Source: Sinonovacula constricta (taxonomy: Eukaryota; Mollusca; Bivalvia; Cardiida; Solecurtidae). Taken from it: 64,000 bases of DNA. A program made the position numbers and the translations under genes. The stretch lies in the NCBI GenBank assembly GCA_007844125.1, contig CM017568.1:10231780-10295779 (forward strand), written 5' to 3'. Under the pieces are notes generated by a model that saw only the letters and a list, made by a program, of their open reading frames with translations, was not told the DNA's origin and made no database searches. Of this stretch, positions 14,701 through 26,119 are shown piece after piece. Numbering within the stretch: position 1 is the first letter of the stretch; the number at the start of each line of letters is the position of its first letter.

Positions 14701-17700
14701 ACTATTAACATTTATAAGATGAGTTATATACATTTTTACATGTATATCACTAACATGTATTCATATAACAAAGCTCCAGTTACGAAGCTTTTTCAATGAG
14801 ACCGCCTTACATTTTGCATTAAGTGAAAAGGTTCATATTTTAGTTATCTCAAGCACTACATCTTTGCTTTTGAACATTTTGTTTAAACTAATTTAAATAA
14901 TACATAATGTGTTTGTGCGTGAGAAGAAAACATTGTAATGTGGCACTAATGTTGGATGCTGGTTAAAATGTATATGTCTGTATGTCTATTATTTTTCCAG
15001 TAGTATTTTTAAAATATTACGTGCTTTGTAGCAATAAATTCACAATTGCTTTGATGTGTTTTATTGTATTAAGAGTTAAATATAAGTATATTGGTACACA
15101 AAATACACGTATAATGTTTCGCTCGTGATTATCAAACAAACATATATACTTAATGTCAAAACTGAATTAATAAACAGATAGTAGAATTGAAATTTGTTAA
15201 CGATGTTTGTGTCGAATGTCTTTAAGTACAAAACGGTGTGTATTTCCTAGAATTTATAATCCTTACGCATCACTAAAATGTTCTGCAATCTGTTCATGTA
15301 CTCGCTCGTAAGAAATTAACGCACGTGTTTAATATGCACATTATTACTTCTGTTTAATCAGCACAACTAAGACCATTAAATGCCACGGCGATGCTTATTG
15401 AACATCACCTGTCTATAAATTAAGTTCAATACGTTAATTATTCAAAATAGATCATAAACCATAACAATTCTGTTTGGTTACAATTTTAATGCGAAAGTAA
15501 AGAATAAACATTCCTACAGAGTTTGTACATTATGCAAATCGTCAATTTGAGCTCTGAGAAAAACTTGAATGAGCGAATATGCCTTTGCCTGATCGAATGC
15601 GGCAGAGCCTGTTGGGAGTTACATTAGACAGATGTTAATTAATCCTAATCCGCTTACTCCTTAATTAACCATGGCGACATCAGACAAATAAATGCAACGG
15701 AAAAACAGTGCTTAAGTAAATATGGCGGCGGGTGTGAATTAATAATGACTGCATCAATAATCCGTTTATTTTTCGGAAATTTCCGGAACAATGATTTAAA
15801 TCCCGTTAAGTTTAATATTTTCAGATTTGGATATGAATGATATTTGATGTTGAAATTACCTACTATTGTTTGTAAAATCTACAAATAAATATGGGTTTGC
15901 AATTTATCGAACCAATAACTTGTGGCCATTGTGATAAAAATGAGACTTTGATAATGTAATTGGAAACAATTTTAATATATTGAAATGAATATATTATAAA
16001 ATGAATATTACAACACATGTTTGTCGTTGAAAATGATTCACATTCACAATAAACTCCCCTACTTTTTAAGGAAGCATATGCTAATAATAATCAGCGCTCT
16101 TTGCGTCTGTTAGGTTTTTCAACGAAAGCTACATATTTATCTAAAGGTACCGAAATACTTAATAATTAATTGCAATAATGATTTAACTATTAATTATTCA
16201 AAGTCTGCCACAAACAAGTCAGAAGCAGAAACAACAAGGAAACATGGATTCACTAATCTAATGCATGCGTGAATTATTCATTCTACTCATGCAATGTTCT
16301 ATTATTAGCTGTCTAATTAAAAATTGCTTCTTGATACTTTCATATACATTCACAATTACTTGTGCAAAAACAGTTAGTAACATAACTTCGAAGAAGGATA
16401 AACTATATTTTACCTTTCTCTTGTTTATTCATGTATAATGCAATCAGAAAATGCATTACCATTATAATGCTGAAGGGAATAAACAGATTTCTGATGGTGT
16501 TGTTGATTTATTCCCAGCCGCCGTAATATCCATGAAATATCTCGGTAACGTTGTTGTATTTATCACATGTTTTTGCTATTGTCCTTCTTATCAGAGAACA
16601 TTTGCCCATTGTCACTTCTGACATGCCATGCAGGAATGAATGAGACAAAGCTGTGACGAGTTTTGCAGACCTTGTAGAATACTTCGCTTAAGCATCTATT
16701 ATTTAAAATAAACCAGAATATATATGGCTTTGAACACAGACCAAAACGCTTCCATCGGAACTATCATACTTTTATGGAACCTTATATAAGTCCCATTGCG
16801 TGTTACCTCGACAGATGTTGGTTGAAGCGTTCATTCATTAAATAAGTTAGTCGGAGCGAGTACGTGTACATAACATGTACTGGATATTTCAGATTCTGGT
16901 AAGGATTAAAGCAGCAAAAAAGGCCACACAAATTTCTTTTTGACAGAAGAAGCTTAATCAGTCACGTTATTTATTATTCACAATGAAATATATATGAAAG
17001 AGATCGATAAATCACCTACATTATAGTAAATAAATAATGTGCACATTAATGTTTAAGAAATGGTCGTTTCATTTATATTAATTGAATATCACAAATGGAT
17101 CCAATCATCTTGGATATATTGGTGTTTACTTAAGTACTATTTATTTGGAAGATATACTTTTCAATATCTTAAGCAAAACAACAATTATTAATTTAATGGA
17201 TATACATTTAAAAGAGACATCTTACAAACATATATTTATTGTTCAAAGTGCCACTAAAATAAACCTTTATATTAGGTAAAAACTTATTTCTTTGCATAAA
17301 GTGAAAGCTGTAATATTTTTTACACTGTCGCAAACTGTCAATACTGAGGCTGTAATATAACACAATAACCAATAAAAACTGTTAAATCTTTTAAAAATGT
17401 AATCATTCTAAAGTTCGTTTGTCTCACACTAAATATTTTCATGACTCCAAAATGTTCAAGTGCAAAAACTAAATAATTATTGAATTTCTCTAAGGAGACA
17501 GATAAGATAAAATAACGAGAAAAAAAGCTGTCGATTTAAAATCAAACGGAGGAATAAAATGTTAGATTTGTATTATGGAAACAAAACTAGATATCAGAAA
17601 TAAATAGCCTATTCAGTATCATTCCAAATTAACTGAAGCTGTAAAATAATCAAATAATAAATCTAACCAATTACTAAGAACCATTTTAGGTGAAACACTA

Positions 17701-17810
17701 AAATAGAGTCAGTGCGTCGGACAATTGAAAACCAAAATTTACAAATCATCCTTATAACATTGAGGTGGAGAATAAACAAACAAATCAACAAACTTATTAA
17801 GACAAGGTAG
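11762..17810. other. AT-rich gene desert
   Basis: No coding or RNA gene is supported. ORFs are under 70 codons and of AT-biased composition. One member of the dispersed repeat lies at 12780-12960. Confidence 0.6.
12780..12960 (+). repeat. Degenerate dispersed repeat, copy d
   Basis: Contains GGTCCAATTAGTCCATTGCT, AAAACAACACTGATCTTTTG, GTAACCTAATTAAAACAAC and CTTAAAGGCACAGTACAG. The first blocks match copies a and c and the last matches copy b. Confidence 0.45.
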
Positions 17811-18707
17811 TTGCAACTTTTTGTATTGTTATGTGACATCAGCCCCAAAACGCTCGCATCAATCGTTAGAAAGGTTTCACTCCCAACGTTGCTATACGGC
17901 TCAGAATTATGGAATCATACCACTCAAAATGACATGCACTTACCGATGCAAACTAAAACTGACATAGCTCTATGCACTCTCGGGTGGCTCCCAACCGAAG
18001 CGGAGATTGATAAACGAAAACTCATGCTTTTACAAAAACTGTGCTCTATGCCCACTCATCTACATTGCAAAAAGTTATTCTCGTATAGGTTAAACCTATT
18101 CTATATTAGAGGACTTAACGGTCAACTAGGATTTATACCGGACTGCGTGAACATCCTCAACAAATATGACCTACTGTTTGTTTTAAATAATTACATAAAA
18201 ACATCTTACTTTCCCACTAAGTTTCAATGAAAGAGGATCATCTCTAAATTGGTGCTACAGAAATATGTCGGTGAACGTGACTATCGATTAGCTACAGGCC
18301 CGGATTCCTACATCTACAGCAGGCTGCAAACATTCGCTTCACCGTCCATTCTGTGGGAATACGCAGTGACCCATAAAGAAATTATAGCTGCGATGTCCTC
18401 CATAAAAATTGTATGCTATAAGAACTTCCAAGGGATAACAAACTGTAAAAAGTGCAGCTACGCGGTTAACGACGTCTACCGTCGTATACTGACTGAGTGC
18501 CGGATGTTCAGTGAAGAACGTAATAGATTAAGTGACCATTGTGACGCAAGAATCTCTCACTTTCTGCGACAAGCTGATAATGAAACCGTCTGTCTATTTA
18601 ATCACAGTGTGCCACATAATTGTGGGGTAAGAGACATAGATACAAAATTATACATATGCAAAACATTTGCTTTAATACAGAAAGCCGTTTCGGCCTACAC
18701 AAAGTAA
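17811..18707 (+). pseudogene. Decayed LINE (non-LTR retrotransposon), region after the RT domain
   Basis: Two open stretches share one reading frame and are separated by a TGA at 18228-18230. The first contains VSLPTLLYGSELWNHT, the motif that follows the reverse transcriptase palm in many LINEs, then a thumb-like region (CTLGWLPTEAEIDKRKL). The second ends in a Cys/His-type pattern (CKKCSYAV...RRILTECRMFSEER), the zinc-knuckle-like C terminus common in animal LINE ORF2 proteins. Residues around the stop (FQ*KRIISKLVL) suggest a tryptophan codon mutated to TGA. A TAG at 17808 closes the frame upstream and no RT catalytic motif precedes it, so the copy is 5' truncated. It is inactive. Clade not determined. 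Confidence 0.8.
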
Positions 18708-19490
18708 ACAAGTTGTAAAGGGACAACATTATATAAAGAAACATGTGACGAGACGTAAGTTTTGTGCTATGTCTACATGAATCTCTCCATTTGATAAAAG
18801 GCATTTGGTAATTTCCAATGTTTTGATAAACTATGCCATTTAAACAATCACTGTGTTTTATTCTAAACAGGATCATCACTAACAATAAATGATGTGTTGT
18901 TTATGTTGTCTTAAATATACTTTAAATCGAATCATATAGGTGATGCGCTGTATGATCTATAGTATGTGTGTAATGACAATAATAACTACAAATTATCATT
19001 ACATTATGATTATTGTGTTTGCTTGTTTTTTTAAACTGTTGTTATTCTTTTTTACAATTACATGTAACTATGCAAACTTTACTAGATATGAGCACTCGAG
19101 TGTATCTCATAAATACAACCACGGACCTCGCCGTTCACTTTCTTTATGTTATAACCTCTGTGTATTTGTATTCGCAGGCAGTCACGTTGTCTCTTATTTC
19201 CTACGCCAATCAACACTCTCTCTCGCTCTATCTCTCTCTCTCTCTCTATCCTCCCAACCCCCTCCCGTACCTCTCACTCCCGCCCGTCTCATTCTCCCTT
19301 GTACATTTATATTGATGCAAACACGTTCTTCCGTGTATTAATGTGTTTCTATCCTCGATAAACATGTATTATACACACCATTTTGTTACTTCACCTATAT
19401 GAACTACTACATAATGTTACTGTTATATGTTCACATTTACCCATGTTTATATATGTATCACTGGAAAGTGGAATAAAAGAGTATATATTA
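18708..19490 (+). other. Possible 3' tail of the LINE, with a pyrimidine tract
   Basis: No ORF of substance follows the LINE stop. The stretch includes a CT microsatellite (19215-19251), a C-rich extension to about 19290, and AATAAA near 19471 followed by AT-rich DNA. It could be the LINE 3' untranslated region or unrelated flank. No poly-A or tandem tail marks a clear end. Confidence 0.35.
19215..19251. repeat. (CT)n microsatellite
   Basis: Mostly perfect CT/TC dinucleotides with two interruptions, running into a CCTCCC-rich stretch. Confidence 0.9.
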
Positions 19491-19764
19491 ATATGATAAT
19501 TGTGTCGTGCTGTTGGATTGTTGCAAGTAAAAGATATGGATTGATTATGAAACTAGAACTGTTCGTAATGCAACAAAAGGAACATTTATTATGAGACCGT
19601 CATACAACAATGTGTAACGACAACACAGGTATCTATAATGTCCAACTAAGTTTAATACTTTATTTTAATATCATCTCCGACTAAGTTTAATACTTTTATT
19701 TAAGTTTATATTATGTATTAAGTATATATATTATTTATATATGTATTTAGTATTATATATATTA

Positions 19765-20101
19765 TGTATTGCGCTACCAGGTCCGGTAAGCCTGGAAGCG
19801 CAATCGGTAGAGCGTCGACTCCAGGTACGGGAGGCCCCGGGTTCGATCCCGGGCCGCGACATACCAAAGTCGTTAAAAATGGTAGTGGTATAGCTCCCTT
19901 GCTAACGCTCAAGCAAATTTAAGGGTAGTTCCACGACTGGTTGGCCCGGTGTCAGGATAATGTGACTGGTGTGGTATCATGCCAGGTGTTCACGGCATGC
20001 TATACACAGTGAAGGCAGCACTATATCTGCTTCAAGTGGACATCGTCTCCAGATAAATGAAATACTGTTGGTGGGACGATAAACCCAATAAACAATAAAC
20101 T
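19765..20101 (+). mobile_element. tRNA-derived SINE, near full length
   Basis: The head carries an A-box-like ATCGGTAGAGCG (about 19803) and a perfect B box GGTTCGATCCC (about 19840) inside a strong T-stem (CCCGG/CCGGG). The expected acceptor-stem ends do not pair, so this is not a functional tRNA gene. A central block GGTGTCAGGATAATGTGAC (about 19951) follows, and the tail ends in ACCCAATAAACAATAAAC. Such a three-part structure is typical of mollusc SINEs. The copy at 32640-32918 shares both head and central motifs. Transcription, if any, would be by RNA polymerase III from the internal boxes. Confidence 0.85.
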
Positions 20102-20282
20102 AACGAGAATTCGATTTACCATAAACTTGAAGTTCTTTCTACAATTGTCAAATATTATTGTTTTAATTAAATCATCCTTTTTTATCTATAAAGGATTTTC
20201 ATCAACTTACGCAGCATGACAGTAATGTTGTATTTGAGATATACTCTTATCCTTTTGTTAAAAAGTTTTCATAAATAACAAC

Positions 20283-20470
20283 CGATGGGAATGCAAGCAC
20301 AGCCATCCAATTAGTTCATTTCAAATACTGCGAATCAAACAGCATTGACATTTAACTTTGCCATTTGCCAGGATACCCTTACCTTATTAACATTGCTCAT
20401 CAAGAACAATGACAAGAAATCTTAAGAATACATTTGCCGAGACAAGAAACATCCGTTAATGTGTAATTTC
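20283..20470 (+). repeat. Degenerate dispersed repeat, copy e
   Basis: Contains CATCCAATTAGTTCATTTCA, AAACAGCATTGACATTTAAC and CCATTTGCCAGGATACCC, in the same order as copies a and d. Confidence 0.4.
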
Positions 20471-23164
20471 GTTGTTCGAAGGTGACACTTGCCCAGTCTT
20501 AAAATTGTTGGTACTGATTGCATTGATTTAGGTGGTGCAAAGTAAGAAATCCATCGAATATAACACTGAGGCAATTTTACGAGAAAAAACATGGCTGTGG
20601 CTCAAAAATACCATTGCTAGTTCATAAGCTACTTTCAAATATATTTTTATAAATCTATATTAATTGTATTCGATAACGATGTTATTGTTAGCGTGTGAGG
20701 CGGCTGTGTAATTCTCTTCATAAATTAGAAAAATTGTGATATTTAGTTTAAATGCATGAAGTTCCTTTTATGGATATTTGTCAGCATTAAAGAGTTTAAG
20801 TAAAGTCCCCTTATATATAGCGAAAAATGCAAATACAGAACATAAAGTCATTAGACAAACACGTGGTTGCAAAGTGACATTTAAGAAGAGACAATGGAGA
20901 TCATAACAAATATTGCGATAATGTGACATGACCAGCATAAAGAGCAAAGCAAATATTGCGATTGCAGAATTATAAGGACAAGGATTAGGAGTCAATATGC
21001 AATATGCCTAAGATTTACGTGTACAATGTATGCAAACGTTGAATAAATTCTGAATGTGTGGACATTTTAATTATAAGAAAGCTATCACATATTGCTTGAC
21101 AAGTTATCTCAGTCTTTATCAGAAATATTACATAACTGTTAACATATCCTACCCCTTCAAAAACCTAATAATCATTGTTCTGTGCATTGTCGCATTGTGA
21201 TTGAATGCGAAGTCGCTGAGCTCTATACACTAAAATGCTTTTATCATATTAAGCCTATTTTGCTACTTATATTATATATCAACTTCATGGATTTTACGAA
21301 CTTGAAAATCTGATATTTCGATTTCGCTATATTTAGCAAAATAAATATATATTGAAATAATGAATATTTTCTTTCATTGAATCTAGTAAGAGTGATACAG
21401 ATAAATGTTTCAAAGGGAAACAAGAAAAGATGACGCTATGAGTATTCCAACAAACAAGTTCCAATTTCAAAGCAGTTGCTAGCTGTTTTAGCCTACATTG
21501 GGTATATTTCAATTAAAGATGCTGTACAACATTATTATAACTAAATCTTTTGACAGAAGATGACAGCAGAATGCCATAAAAGAGAGATCGATTGAGATCG
21601 AAATACATTCCGACCGGGATGATTTAATATGAAGACCGAACATGACAAAAATAAATAAAATACAAAGTGAAAACACTAAACAATCACCAGGCCTAAAACG
21701 TTAAATTTTTTTTTAACATCTGAGGATTCGTTGATCAAATGGAAATTAAGCAGCGCGACGGACATCATTGAACATAGACACGGCTCTGAAATTAATTCAC
21801 GTGATCAGCAACAAAAATCTAATAAGTGCTGACGAGGGGTTTATGATACCTTCGAAATTTATGCACAACACAGCTGCAAGGAGTGATATTTTTCATAATT
21901 AAATATTTATTAAATAAACAGTTTCAGTTAAAGACGATTCCTACATTTTACTTTTCTATTTTTTCTTTTTCGTTTTTACATGTTTTAAAGACAAAAATAG
22001 CTTAAATTCTTTAATGATCTTAACAGGCTCGTTTTGTTTGTTATAGTCATTACCCTGGCCAAAGGGTCACAACCTTTTTTGTGTATTTTCAAACACGTCT
22101 ATGTAAAGGAAGTACTTAAATAATGCACAATGAAATTATGACCAATACTATTGTCTCTTTCAATGTACTGTGTACAATCAATTTAACAAAAAGACATGAT
22201 TAGATAACAAGTATAGTAAAGAAATTACACTCGAATGCCAATACAGTATGAGAATTTGAACACAATTTTTTATGAAAATAACATCAGTTGTTTTTCTCAA
22301 GTTAGAAAGAAATCTGTATTATATTGTAGTTCTATGTATGCTGACCATATCAAAATAAAATGATATGGTTTACATTTTAGTTTTTGTTTGTAAAGCGGAT
22401 ACAACTGGAGCAAATACTCGTGAAGAATTTTGCAAATTCGATCAATTTATACTTGTATATAGATATCTAGCATACCTAGAAAATTATAATAAACTTGAGA
22501 AAAATAATTCTATGTATTATACAGAAAAATACGTTATCGATGATTGAGTATGTTATAACTATGAGCTATGCTCTTTAGGTAGACAAATGTAATAGAAACT
22601 ATACCTGATTTGAAAATGAACATACCTGATTTGTCGTATATTTTACTGGAGACGTGCATGTTTTATTTTAAGAAAATTCTCCATCCAGTTTAAATATGCG
22701 GATATTTTTGTTAACATTGGTATTTAAGGTCCTTTTTCTAGAAATAAGAACACTTCAAATATTATGTTATATCCTCTTTTTTGCAATTGCTTGAAAACAG
22801 CATTAGACAAACCAACTAATGTTATTCTTTTGGTGTGACTCATCTATATCATATACATAATTAATTGTTTACAAAACCAGCACGTTTAAGATTGATTTAT
22901 CCTTGATTTTATGCTATCAGTCTATATAAAAATCACGGTGTATGATTGCTATACAATTTATTTCAGAGTTGCACAAATTGTCCTATAAAGTAAATTTTGG
23001 ATGATGCTGTAAAATATAACTAACTATAAAATAATTACGTCACATGCTTTTGATTTTTCTGATTTTGAATATAGCAGATAATAAATTATCAATCAAATTG
23101 AGCACACAACACAATTAAAATTCTTTAAAAGATAAAATTAAAAACAACACACGTTTCCTCCCTA

Positions 23165-23300
23165 ATCTGGCAGATTAGTGTAGAAAAAAAGCTCAAAGTG
23201 AAAAAGTAGGAAGACAAGAAAGATTGATCATGCGTGCCCATACGGGGATTCGAACCCTTAACCCCAACTTTTGAATCACTTCTTTGCTCAAACTGAATTA
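23165..23300 (-). mobile_element. tRNA-derived SINE fragment
   Basis: On the minus strand a perfect B box (GGGTTCGAATCCCC, complement of about 23242-23255) is preceded by a degraded A-box-like GAGCAAAGAAGTGA. The 3' part is short and AT-rich. An Arg-type or other tRNA gene is unlikely because no cloverleaf acceptor pairing is seen. Confidence 0.45.
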
Positions 23301-23424
23301 ATATGTAAATAAAAAAGGTCCTATCAAAATTACCACATATTTTTAGATCTAAACTACCTAGACAAAGGCAAACATGGTAAATGTAAATGTGACCAAAACA
23401 ACAACAACAACAACACAGAGACGA

Positions 23425-23545
23425 AAGAGATTTGTTCTTTTTTTGATATTTGGTTGCATGTGAATACCTTTGTCCTGTGCCTATTCAAACTGTGGAATAT
23501 GTTGCGGTGCTCATAGGACTTTGTCAAATATTCTTATAGCATACA
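23425..23545 (-). repeat. Fragment of the ~300-bp hairpin repeat
   Basis: It matches the outer end of the repeat at 53850-54185 in the same orientation: AGATTTGTTCT, a CCTGTGYCTWTTCAA block, ATGTTGC and CATAGGACTTTGTC, then ATATTCTTAT. The hairpin-bearing middle of the repeat is absent. Confidence 0.6.
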
Positions 23546-24473
23546 AAAAGAAAAAAACGAACTACCGCGATCGTCTTTTATAGATAAAATCTACACGAAT
23601 TTGAACTTATTGGCGTCCTCTGAACAGCCGCGCCTTCAAACCAACTGGCTTACACAGGATTTATTCTAACCTGTCATCAGTGCTTTACCAAGGTTTTAAC
23701 AAAGTAATACGGCCATAATTTCGTAAATTAGTTTCTTTAAATATAACTTTATTAAATATAATAATTATTAAATGAATAAATATTATCAAACGAATTGCTT
23801 GATATATTTCACCAATATGCAACACAAAATGGTTCAGAATATTTTATGCCTATGTGAAGGCCAATTGTTCGATAATATTTTCAGCTCAGTTTAAGTCAAA
23901 GTAATCACAGGATATCCGGCGTTGTCATTCATAAGATACCACATTGTCTTCTTTAAACATATATATTAGACGTCCTTTGATGTTTTGCATCAATGATTTT
24001 TCGTCTGGTTACTAGACCTTGGTGCAAATGTCATGGTATTGTTAATGAATAAGCTACAAAGAACGAACGATGTAATTATGAAGGCCCATGGCTTTGTACA
24101 TAGCCGATAATTTTTTAACGATTTGCAGCTTCGGACTCAAAATGGTCAAAGGTTGATTTATAAATAATAAATAGAATGTGTCAACAACAGACTAAATAAT
24201 ATAATAAAGGATCAAATTGAAGGCGAAAAATCAATAGAAACGTCATTAATAATCAATGGATAATCATTCCATGGCTAGTCCGTGTATTCTAAAGCTATGG
24301 AGATTTTTACTAAAACTATTTGTCCTACTAAACACTTTGGTGCAGATGTTGAGAGATGTATTGCTAGAACAGTGTAAACAAAATGGTCTTTATATTGTAA
24401 AACAACTTGAATTCTGAGTGTGATCTACACTTTTTAAGTTGTGTTTTGCAGCTTCAGACATAAGGTGAGTGAA

Positions 24474-25620
24474 TGGTACGGTAATTAGTCGCGCGTATCC
24501 GTACTTGTCCACAATATTATAAATCAGTAAACACAAAAGTTGATTATTACAACAAAATGCAATAATCAAAGTAGATTCCCTGGCAGCTGTAATAAATAAG
24601 ACACATCGCCCAAGAGCTGCGGAGTCTGCTGATACATAACGAACTGAAATGTAAGATCTGAAAAGTAGACACTTGTCAGACATGATTAAAATAAATTTCA
24701 TGCTGTGCTTAAAATATGGCTTGAGAAAGGTATTAGATTACATTTGTAATTAAATGCATAGCAGCTTTCGAGAATGGTTAGCATGTGTAAGTAGACGATA
24801 GTGAATGTAAGGTCTTTATGGATTCTCCATTAGCAAATAAACTCTGACTACGCATATTGGCAGACTGTGTTGTTAGGGCTGATATACTGTATAATGTTGT
24901 TAGCTTAGATTTATAAATAAACTATTAATTATGTGCTTATACATGTACTATCGTTAGGACACAATCTCATTGCAGTAAATAGAAAGGTAAAGTTTTAATA
25001 AACAACAAAACATACGTTATGTAAACGGTCATCTTGACTGTTTCCTTCATTTTAGTTAAGAAAATAATACTTCAATTACATATTAGTATTTTTTCTGTTC
25101 GAAATTTGTTCATTATTACTCAAATGGCTTTAAGTAGTTTTCTACAAACACAAGTAACTAGAGGCATATATCAAAAAGGACAACGGGCCATTAAATGCAG
25201 ATAAGTTGTTACAAATGACACATTTCAGTTTTTGAGTCGTACTACATATATAGCAAGAAACTAGGCGACATGTGATGTAGATCATCAAAGTAAATTCAAC
25301 TCCCATCGGATGGATGTTTGGTGTGTACATTGTCGATAAAGTCTTAAAAATAATACAATTTTCATGGTTACACGGCTTGAGTGAACAAAGTGTCAAGGAT
25401 TGCTTCAAGTGTCGTTTATTTAATAGTTAGACATTTAGATAAGGGTGGTGCAGCTAAAAAGAACCATTATTTATATTTTAAAATTGACATTGGAAAAACA
25501 GTTTTATCTAAAACAAGGTCATAACAAAACGTCTGTCTGGAATGTTTATATCCAAAAAGTTCATTAATAAAAATTAATAATATAACTTTGATAAACTAAA
25601 AACCGTTATGCCAAATTTAG
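24474..25620 (+). repeat. Segmental duplication, copy 2
   Basis: Homologous to 290-1105. It carries roughly 370 bp not present in copy 1 (about 25190-25560), after which homology resumes at the ATATAACTTTGAT block and stops at 25620, where the 24-bp minisatellite starts. A minus-strand ORF of 103 codons (24390-24701) partly overlaps it. Because the frame is broken in copy 1 and no family is recognisable, I do not call it a gene. Confidence 0.85.
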
Positions 25621-25925
25621 TAAGTGGGAGGAGGTTGTTGATGATAAGGGAAAAGAGGTGTTGATGATAAAGGGGAGGAGGGTGTTGATGATAAGAGGAA
25701 GGAGGATGTTGATGATAAGTGGAAAAAGGGTGTAGATGATGACGGGGGGGTGGGGGAGGGTGATGATAAGGGGGAGGAGGGTGTTAATGGTAAGGGGGAG
25801 GAGGGTGTTGATGATAAAGGTGATGATACTGATGATGACTATCAGGGGGAGGAGGGTTTTGATGGTGATAAAAAGGAGGAGAGTGTTGTTAATGATAAGT
25901 GGGAGAAGTGTGTTGATATGATGGA
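25621..25925 (+). repeat. 24-bp G-rich minisatellite
   Basis: About 12 degenerate units around GATGATAAGGGGGAGGAGGG + TGTT. The unit is a multiple of three, so one frame reads DDKGEEGV-like acidic repeats, continuing as E/D-rich or K/R-rich translation to about 26030 depending on frame. Unit-length variants shift the frame, so one continuous acidic protein is not supported. At 25744-25791 there are G runs of 7, 5, 3 and 5 with short loops near the start, a G-quadruplex candidate. Confidence 0.85.
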
Positions 25926-26119
25926 GGTGTATGTTGTTTGGAAGAGAAGGAAGAGACTGATGAGGAGGACGGGAATGAGGATGATATGGAAGAGGAAGAA
26001 GACAAGGGAGAGGAGAAAAAAGAAGAATGATATAAATGGATGTGCAAGAGATAGGGTACATGATGTGAATAGTGTTGTAAGTGATGATGAAAACAACATA
26101 CCTCTCATAAACTTTGTTT

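Larger units (their letters stand above)
20471..24473. other. AT-rich noncoding sequence
   Basis: No supportable gene. It contains a minus-strand SINE fragment (23165-23300) and a fragment of the ~300-bp repeat (23425-23545). ORFs at 20768-20995 and 22365-22547 have no recognisable motif. Confidence 0.6.

Noticed and set aside
19780..19865. Genuine tRNA gene
   Set aside because: The T-arm and B box are excellent but the acceptor ends do not pair, and the sequence continues into a SINE body. The same holds at 32838-32918 and 36305-36406.
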